A DNA stretch of 64,000 bases from Eudasyphora cyanicolor (taxonomy: Eukaryota > Arthropoda > Insecta > Diptera > Muscidae). How positions within the stretch are numbered: the first letter of the stretch is position 1; the number at the start of each line of letters is the position of its first letter. The notes beneath the pieces are model-generated. The model was not told the origin of the DNA. It searched no databases and saw only the letters and a program-made list of their open reading frames with translations. Positions 57,401-64,000 of the stretch are shown in pieces. The position numbers and the translations under genes are program-made. The stretch lies in the NCBI GenBank assembly GCA_963930755.1, contig OZ005734.1, forward strand, positions 10,810,650 to 10,874,649. Reading direction: 5' to 3'.

Positions 57401-57884
57401 AAGGGTGTTTTTTAGACGTGTGGTTTCAAGAAAACAAAACGCATATAATTTAATATTATTGCCAAGAAATTTGCTTTATTATAATGATAAGGGTTTGCAA
57501 TTATGTTTTAAAAATGACTTCGGCAAATTGGCCGAAAAAATAAAAGATTCACTCTGCCCATAGAGCACACCAAACAGTGACTTTTTGTGGGTGTACCGGT
57601 GTCTGAGCAATGGCTTGTGGATTATTATTACTCCAAATGCAACAATTTTGTTTATTAACGTACTCGTTCATCCAAAAATGAGCTTCAGCGCTGAATTCAT
57701 CGCGCGAACCGAAACATTATTTTGGTAATAAATTTTCACGATTTGCAAACGTTCTTCCGGAGTAAGTCTATTCATTATGTAATGGCAAACCAAACTGAGC
57801 ATAAATCAAGTGACAGCTGTCAAAAACTGTTGTACTCGAAAAAAGTATTGCCAGATTGAAAACCGCACGTCTAAAAAAACTCCC
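57401..57884 (-). mobile_element. short Tc1/mariner derivative flanked by TGCA
   Basis: Ends are AAGGGTGTTTTTTAGACGTG and, reversed from the right, GGGAGTTTTTTTAGACGTGC, and pair for about 25 bp. The flanks read TGCA on both sides instead of a clean TA. It carries a transposase start on the minus strand. Confidence 0.8.
57560..57775 (-). pseudogene. Tc1/mariner (DD41D-like) transposase, N-terminal and mid fragments
   Basis: From the ATG at 57775 the minus strand reads MNRLTPEERLQIVKIYYQNN, the start of the helix-turn-helix. After about 25 codons it joins, out of frame, to FSAEAHFWMNEYVNKQNC, CIWSNNNPQAIAQTPVHP and QKVTVWCALWAE. The usual first catalytic Asp (DEAHF) is Ala-flanked Glu here (AEAHF). 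The catalytic C-terminal half is missing and the element goes straight to its left terminal repeat. The deletion style (start joined to the EAHF block) is like that of the 38524/58610 pair. Confidence 0.82.
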
Positions 57885-58189
57885 TGCATTTCTTACAGTT
57901 ACAGGTTGTTTGGGATTGCAAATGAGCCATATCGGTCAATGTTTGGATATAGCTCCCCTATAGAGGTCGCTCCAAAATACGGGTTTTGAGCCAAAAATAC
58001 CACATTTTTAAAGCAATTTAGTAGACACTTTGCAGTTTGTATTCTATTTTGAGAATAATTAATCACATCGAAAATTTAGCAAATCGGATCATATTTTGTT
58101 ATAGTCACCCTGTAGCGGTCGCTCCAAAATATATGTAATTAAGACACAAATGCCATATTTGCTAAGCATTTTAACTGAATCTTTGCAGT

Positions 58190-58365
58190 TTGTATTTAAT
58201 TAAGCAAAGAATGCATCACAGTAAAATTTATACAAATTGTATTTAATTAAGCAAAGAATGCATCACAGTAAAATTTATACAAATTGTATTTAATTAAGCA
58301 ATGAATGCATGTATTTAATTAAGCAAAGAATGCATCACAGTAAAATTTATACAAATCAAGCTATT
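58190..58365 (+). repeat. 47-bp tandem expansion
   Basis: TAAGCAAAGAATGCATCACA begins at 58201 and 58248, and variants begin at 58295 and 58320 (the last spacing shortened). It is an expansion within one DINE-like unit. Confidence 0.9.
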
Positions 58366-58609
58366 TTTTGATAGTCCACGTGTAGGTGTAGATCCCAAAA
58401 ATTATACTTTAACCCATAAATACCACATTTTTCAGGTAAAGAGTTTGGCTAAAGAATTTGCGGACTAAAATTTGGCTGAAAATTGCAGTGTTCGTTTTAT
58501 TAATAATTAACTTAAACAAAAAGGATCGTTTCATGATTTGCTTCATATACATACATATATGCTTCGGCATGGCCGAATAGTATTTATACAAGCAAAACAA
58601 TACGATATA

Positions 58610-59516
58610 CAGGGTTTTCCAACAAGAGGTGTTATTTTGAATCACCCGGTATTTCGGTAGCTGTCACTTTTGAAGCTTTTATTCTTTGACATTTGACAAG
58701 TAGAAACTACGCCATTACTAAAAGTGGAACGATAAACGATTCAGCAACTCATTCAAATTATTAAAGTTCGAAAAATCCAAAATCATCGAAAAATCATCTC
58801 GACTGATGAGGCCCATTTCCACCTGGCTACGTCAACAAGCAAATTTTTTCGAATCTGGGGCTAGGAAAACCTAGAGTTATTGTTGAGAAGCCTCTCCATC
58901 CTCAACGTATGACTGTTTGGTGCGGTTTATGGTCCGGCGGGGTCATTGGACCTTACTTTTTCGAAAATGAGGTTGGATCAACAGTTACGGTGAATGGATT
59001 GCGCTATCGAAAGATGATTAATGATTTTTTATGGTCGGAGTTGGATGGTATTGATCTGGACAACGTTTACTTTCAACAAGACCACGCAACGTTCACACAA
59101 GCAACGAAACCATTGCTCTGTTACGGGAAAAGTTTCCGGACCGTGTTATCTCTCGAAGAGGTGATCACAATTGGCCACCGAGATCTTGTGATTTAACACC
59201 TAGCGACTTCTACCTTTGGGGCCAAGTGAAAGATAAGGTCTACGCCAACAGCCCAGCGTCGATTCAAGACCTCAAAGATAGAATTCGTGAGGCTATCGAG
59301 GACATAGGGCAGCCACTTTGCGATTTGGTTATGGAAAATTTCATGAAAAGGATATGGTCCTGTAAGCGTGGTCGTGGCGGCCATTTTGCTGATGTTGGTT
59401 TTCATTATTAACGGCGAAGGTATGCCGTTTATTACGAAATAAACATCCGATCATTTATCTAAAAAATGGAATTTTTCTTTGAATACCAAAATAACACCTC
59501 TTGTTGGAAAACCCTT
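58610..59516 (+). mobile_element. rosa-like (DD41D) Tc1/mariner, deletion derivative copy 2
   Basis: Ends are CAGGGTTTTCCAACAAGAGG and CCTCTTGTTGGAAAACCCTT, with TA on both sides. It shares terminal repeats, overall sequence and the internal deletion joint with 38524-39405. It lies just beyond the hairpin end of the DINE-like element. Confidence 0.92.
58724..59411 (+). pseudogene. DD41D transposase, internally deleted (copy 2)
   Basis: The start codon is GTG where copy 1 has ATG. The opening codons jump at the same point to the first catalytic block (ACTGATGAGGCCCATTTCC). Later VTVWCGLWSGGVIGPYFFEN-like sequence and VYFQQDHATF follow, then a one-base shift, RSCDLTPSDFYLWG-like sequence, KDKVYANSPASIQDLKDRIR and RGGHFADVGFHY, ending at 59411. 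The change of the conserved Gly to His after QQD is unusual. No active enzyme is possible. Confidence 0.88.
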
Positions 59517-59596
59517 TATTAAAAAAACCGTTGAATTGCCATAAAAAATATTTTGTTCTATGGCGTGGCAAAGTTGCTAGCAGCGAAATTTTTTTG

Positions 59597-60901
59597 TTTT
59601 TATACCCTACACCACACTGTGGTACAGGGTATTATAACTTTGTGCATTTGTTTGTAACACCCAAAAGGAGAAGAAATAGACCCATCGTTTATTATACCGA
59701 TCGACTTAGAATCACTTTCTGAGTTGATTTAGCTATGTCCGTCTGTCCGTCTGTGCATGTATTCTTGTAATCAAAGTACAGGTCGCAATTATGGTCCGAT
59801 CTCGACGAAACTTTACACATATCTTTTTTATTTGGCCCAAGGACGATCCCTATTGAATTTGTTTAAAATCGGTTCAGATTTATATATAGCCCCCACATAT
59901 ATGTTAGCCCCGATTTGACATGTAAGCGCTGTAAAAACTTTATTTTATATCCGATCAGTATGAAATTCGGCAGAAAGAGGTTTCTTATTATATGAATGAA
60001 CAGTGTTAAATTTGGAAGAAATCGGTTCAGATTTAGATATAGCCCCCATATATACGTTACCCCCGATTTGACATGTAAGCGCTGTAAAAATGTTATTTTA
60101 TATCCAATCAGTGCGAAATTCGGCAAAGAGAGGTTTCTTATTACATGAAGGAATACTGCTAAATTCGGAGAAAATCGGTTCAGATTTACATATAGCCCCC
60201 GATTTGACATGTAAGCGCTGCAAAAATGTTATTGTATATCCAATCAGTGCGAAATTCGCCAGAAAGAGGTTTCTTATTACATGAAGGTATACTTCCAAAT
60301 TCGGAGAAAATCGGTTCGGGTTTAGATATAGCCCCCATATATATGTTACCCCCGATTTCACATGTAAGCGCTGTAAAAACTGTATTTTATATCCGATCAG
60401 TATGAAATTCGTCAGAAAGTGGTTTCCTATTATATGAATGAACACTTTTAAATTTGGAAGAAATCGGTTCAGATTTAGATATAGCTCCTATATATATGTT
60501 ACCCCCGATTTGACAAGTAAGCGCTGTAGATACTGTATTTTATATCCGATCAGTACGAATTTCGACAAAAGGAGGTCTTTTTACATGAATGAGTATTCAG
60601 GGAAGATCGGTTCAGATTTATATTAAAGCTCCATATATATGTTCCTCCTGATTTGGTATCAAACCGCTATAGAAGTTGTATTTTACTTCCGATCATTAAA
60701 ATTTTCCAGAAAGATGTTTCTCAATTTAGGAACGAATATTGCTTAATTTAGCGATTATCGTTTCAGAATTAGATAATATGTTTCTACTCATTTACCAATT
60801 ATTCCAAATTATTATGGCAATGACCCTTATCGCATTGTTAGGGAGGTGTAGGGTGTTATATAGTCGGCCCCGACCGGCTTTCTGCCTTTCCTTACTGGTT
60901 T
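59597..60901 (-). repeat. DINE-TR-like element with ~153-bp units, reversed
   Basis: The left end on the plus strand is the palindrome ATACCCTACACCACAC/TGTGGTACAGGGTAT. The right end is TCGGCCCCGACCGG, then CTTTCTGCCTTTCC and TTACTGGTTT. The units (ATATAGCCCCCATATATA, CATGTAAGCGCTGTA, GAAATTCGGCAGAAAGAGG) match those at 22271-22900. Long minus-strand frames (59863-60210, 60098-60445) are the array read in 51-codon repeats. Confidence 0.8.
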
Positions 60902-62920
60902 AATTTTTAAATCAAAAGAAAATATAAATAATTTTAGGCCCACTTCCATCCAAACAAAGCTTATATGTTAGAGAATTAATAAAAGTTTAAAATATAAAAT
61001 ATTCGCAAAAATCGGAGAGTACTAACAATTTAAAAAATTACATTTAAATTGTATAACCTAAAAGTCGCACACAAAAAAAAATAATATTTTTGTACATTTT
61101 TTTCTAAAAAGTACCAACATTTAAAAAAAAGATTTTTCAAATCGGACCATAATTTAAGAAGTTATTACTTTGTTCCTTAGGATTAGGCTCGTCTCCATTC
61201 AATTTAATTTACGTATATCCGTTACTATATCATCCTCATAAATATCTTGAGCCGAGAGAGTATCTCAGTTCAAATCATAACGATTACAGACCGAATACTA
61301 ACGGGCAACCGACATGTAAAATAATGTGGCTTATATTATATTCACTTGTGATCAATGTATGATAGATGAGTAATCTACGTACAACTTTACATTCGTTATT
61401 TAAAATATACGAACGCACAATTCACAAACAATACAACAATTTTCTCTATCGGAAAAACACTATTTTAATCCTCTGCTTAATGATTTCACTGACAGCATAA
61501 TAGCTTTAAAATCTCAGAAAGTAATCGAATACAAATTAAAGTTTTCCGAAAATCAACCACTGTGAGTTTACGATAAAGTTAGAACAATCAACATTCTCTC
61601 GCTACACTCACTCCCCAATGAGCTCAGACACATTATTACACCCGATATTAATACTCCATAATATGAGTACGAGTATATGTGCGTTTGTAAGCTTGTGCCA
61701 AACGAGTACATGTAAGTGTACAGTTGTGTGTTGATGTAGAGTCTCAAATTCTCCCCTCATATACGTGATTGGAATTTGAAACCAATTTGTCATTGTGGCA
61801 ACGCACACACAAAAGCGGCGACTGAACGAAACGAAACAGAAAAACACAGAGAGTTACATTCTCATCGGACTACAGAGGGAGAACTTTAATACCGAAAAGT
61901 CAAATGCAGGTTAAAAGCATATGTTCGTTCTCTCTAACGACCTCTCACTCCCCATTTGGTGAGTCGTTGTCGCCTTGGGTTTACTTCAGTTTACCCTTCC
62001 TCCTCCTCCTCCAGATCTTGGTCCTACTCCTTCCCTCTGCCATCCACCACCCTGTTACTTGTACTCGTATACAGCAAATTCATTGCAAATTTTCGTCTCA
62101 TGGCTTTAAGCCATAATTAAATTTTGCTCTAAGAATTTGGATAAACTCGTGAGGGATTTCTGTTGCTTTTTCTGGGAGAAAATCGTTGCGCTTCGTTTTT
62201 GTCTGAACGAACAAATAATGGATGGATTTAGTTGTTTTGAGCTACACCCAGTCTCAGCTCATGTTCCTCCGGCTCATACTCCTCTCCTCCTCCTCTTCCT
62301 GCTATTACAAATAATAATAATAAATACTTGTTAAAAAAAACGGAAATGAAATTTTGTTGGCTTTCGTTTTTTTCTCAGAACTGTTCTGTTCTCTTCTGTT
62401 GAATTATTTCTGGTGCTGCCACGGCTGTCGAATTAAACTGAAAACGTTGAAAGGGATTCGTTCATGGATGTGTGCTTGTTGGTGTGTGTTGGAGAATTTC
62501 CTTTTTCGCAAAAGGAAACCGGAAATTAGTAATTTGTTCATATTATTTAATGTATACAATTTTATGACAATTTAATTATTTCCTGTGTGTCATTAAAAAT
62601 ACAAATAAATCGTAAAAACGAACACGAGATTTACAGCGAACCAAATTAAGCTTTTAAAGATGCTACAATATTCAATGGACTGTGAAGGATATACAATTTG
62701 ATTAAATTGTATTTGATATAAATGGATAGTGGCGGGGGTTATTTTATAAGATTATATTTATTCATTAACATTAGAAGTAGGGGAAGAAGAGAACAATGTT
62801 TTATGCATAAATAATTCATAGAAATGTTCTTTTTAGTGGACAAGCTTTCGACAATTAAAGAAGCAGGTACATTAATACACATTTAAACAAAAAATAAGCG
62901 ATTTGACTGAAATTTCAAAT
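60902..62920. other. single-copy non-coding region
   Basis: No exon is supported. Pyrimidine-rich CTCCTCCTCCTCC tracts occur near 62000 and 62285. Confidence 0.4.
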
Positions 62921-62922
62921 GT

Positions 62923-63148
62923 ACACAGAGAGGGAAAAACTGTCCTTAACTTAAAGATTTGAGCTAAAGTTGTGGAAATTTTGAAAAATAGCTTTTCATA
63001 CTGAAAAATAAGACAATTTTCTCAATATTTCTTAGCAAGTCCTTAATATTATGTAAATTAGCTTTATTTTAAGCTTTCAGTGATGTTATTTTAGGACAAG
63101 AACGTCTTTTGCCCAATTCGTTAAATTAAGGACAGTTTTCTCTGTGTC
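62923..63148. mobile_element. 226-bp MITE with ACACAGAGA ends
   Basis: The left end ACACAGAGAGGGAAAAACTG and TCCTTAACTTAA pairs with the right end TTAATTAAGGA-type sequence, then CAGTTTTCTCTGTGT. The interior is AT-rich and non-coding. No second copy is seen in the window. Confidence 0.75.
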
Positions 63149-63149
63149 T

Positions 63150-63425
63150 ACTTATATGTGAATAGTCATGAAATTGATTTAAGATTTTAACATAATTGAT
63201 TCGGCTAATCGTTGAGTTATTTATGCTTTTTCTACTTACAATACTCTGTATTTACGTGAAATCCCCATTTCTCTAACATTGTTTTTTAAAAAGATATTAA
63301 CGAAAAAATATAGATCATGAGCCCCATTAAGGAAAAAATGAAACACGTTTCATATTATTTATGTTCACCATTTTTTTTTTGAGAAGTACCAGAAGGGGGC
63401 ATTGCCCTGTACAATTACAAGTGTT
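63150..63425. other. AT-rich stretch with remnants of DINE-like A
   Basis: ACTCTGTATTTACGTGAAAT resembles 30300-30320. AGTACCAGAAGGGGGCATTG near 63386 resembles the A-family anchor region, directly adjoining the transposase fragment. Confidence 0.4.
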
Positions 63426-63768
63426 TTCGAGCACTTTTTCCACTAAATCAAGTCGTATGTCATGAATGGCACGTTCAATATTGACTTGTAAAGCTTGAAG
63501 AGAGACTGGTTTATTTCGAAAGACCACTGACTTCAAATAACCCCACAAGAAATAGTCTAATGGTATTAAATCACAACTTCTTGGAGGCCATTCAATATCA
63601 CAATTTATTGAAATAATCGAATTTCCAAACTTTTCTCGCAACAATTCAATTGTTTCATTAGCTGTGTGCACGTAGCCACAATCGGTCAAGGACAAAAAGA
63701 TAGCTCTTAACGAGAGGAAAAATATTGCTCATGATTGTCAAGGTCTCAGGTCGACTGGAAAGTGTTTT
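63426..63768 (-). pseudogene. composite DD41D transposase fragment
   Basis: On the minus strand the foreign segment (AAACACTTTCCAGTCGACC ... CTCTCGTTAAGAGC) is followed by GATTGTGGCTACGTGC and then HTANETIELLREKFGNSIIS, EWPPRSCDLIPLDYFLWGYL and KSVVFRNKPVSLQALQVNIE, ending after VEKVLEN where DINE-like A sequence begins. It is the same joint as in 46288-47212. Terminal repeats are absent. A-family sequence flanks both sides, so the fragment may have been carried by, or inserted into, an A element. Confidence 0.82.
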
Positions 63769-63769
63769 T

Positions 63770-64000
63770 TTAAATGGTCCATTTGTGGTACATAAAGTGG
63801 CAGGGCAATAACGCCCATTTTTCACGGAACTCTAGGTATTGTAAAAGCATACACTGCAAAAAATATAAAGTGTTTTATGGACTAGAATCAATATTATAAG
63901 CCGTTAACTTTTTGTGTAAAGTGGCCCATTTGCATGGGAGGTACCAAAAGGGGTGTGGCATCTTCGCAAATTTTTCTCAAGGTGATAGCTACTAATAAAC
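63770..64000 (+). repeat. DINE-like subfamily A, runs off the window
   Basis: GGCAGGGCAATAACGCCC, then GCATGGGAGGTACCAAAAGG and GGTGTGGCATC are typical A-unit phrases. The element continues past the last base. Confidence 0.7.

Larger units (their letters stand above)
57215..58590 (-). repeat. DINE-like element, subfamily E, split by a mariner
   Basis: It starts CCACAACAGGATGAGGGTAT and ends with the hairpin TTCGGCATGGCCGAA at 58563-58577. ACCACATTTTT-type anchors at about 58000, 58153 and 58421 and the AACGATCCTTTTTG-type flank match 20820-21350 in reverse. It contains the mariner at 57401-57884 and a 47-bp tandem expansion. Confidence 0.68.

Overview
This looks like gene-poor nuclear DNA of a higher (calyptrate or muscoid) fly. 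It is AT-rich and its reading frames are short. It is packed with decayed Tc1/mariner elements, jockey-like and RTE-like LINEs, a tRNA-derived SINE, MITEs and Helitron/DINE-1-like repeats. I find no intact host gene, rRNA or functional tRNA, no CRISPR array and no bacterial signature. Every recognisable protein fragment belongs to a transposable element. The fly assignment is inference from repeat style, not from a host gene.

The background is built from DINE-like non-autonomous repeats. One end carries a short hairpin next to a conserved (C/A)AGTAAGRAAG edge, the other carries an ACCCT...AGGGT end, and the middle holds tandem units of about 153-155 bp. I separate several subfamilies: A with the GGGAGGTACC motif (1-165, 651-2556, 2990-3215, 3325-4620, 9620-9990, 20030-20645, 29930-30620, 32880-33925, 48013-48720, 56310-56700, 63770-64000) and others with central arrays (12610-13700, 15541-17592, 20895-21650, 22060-23285, 25310-26300, 27168-27760, 54250-54780, 57215-58590, 59597-60901).

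Younger insertions are nested in this background. A DD34D mariner (1684-2520) and a SINE with a 14-bp target duplication (25756-26204) sit inside DINE-like copies. At least six remnants belong to DD41D (rosa-like) or closely related Tc1/mariner transposases (26560-26730, 38524-39405, 46288-47212, 49461-50384, 57401-57884, 58610-59516), plus a composite piece at 63426-63768 and a short derivative at 10046-10517. Two pairs share the same internal rearrangement, so defective copies were apparently mobilised in trans. LINE fragments lie at 6560-7054, 8385-9000, 18650-20010, 30800-32420 and 42585-42660. Helitrons with CTAG ends lie at 9024-9291 and 37498-39679.

Between repeats are islands of apparently single-copy sequence (about 4620-6480, 10530-12250, 23460-25300, 28700-29930, 34640-36450, 41180-42580, 44070-45700, 51730-53420, 54900-56300, 60902-62920). 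I see no supportable exon in them. They fit a large intron or intergenic DNA.

The observations I rate highest are the shared ~153-bp period across arrays of very different sequence, the deletion-derivative mariners with shared breakpoints, a shattered unclassified transposon-associated ORF on the minus strand at 49167-50793, and several long foldback elements, one with RSS-heptamer-like ends.
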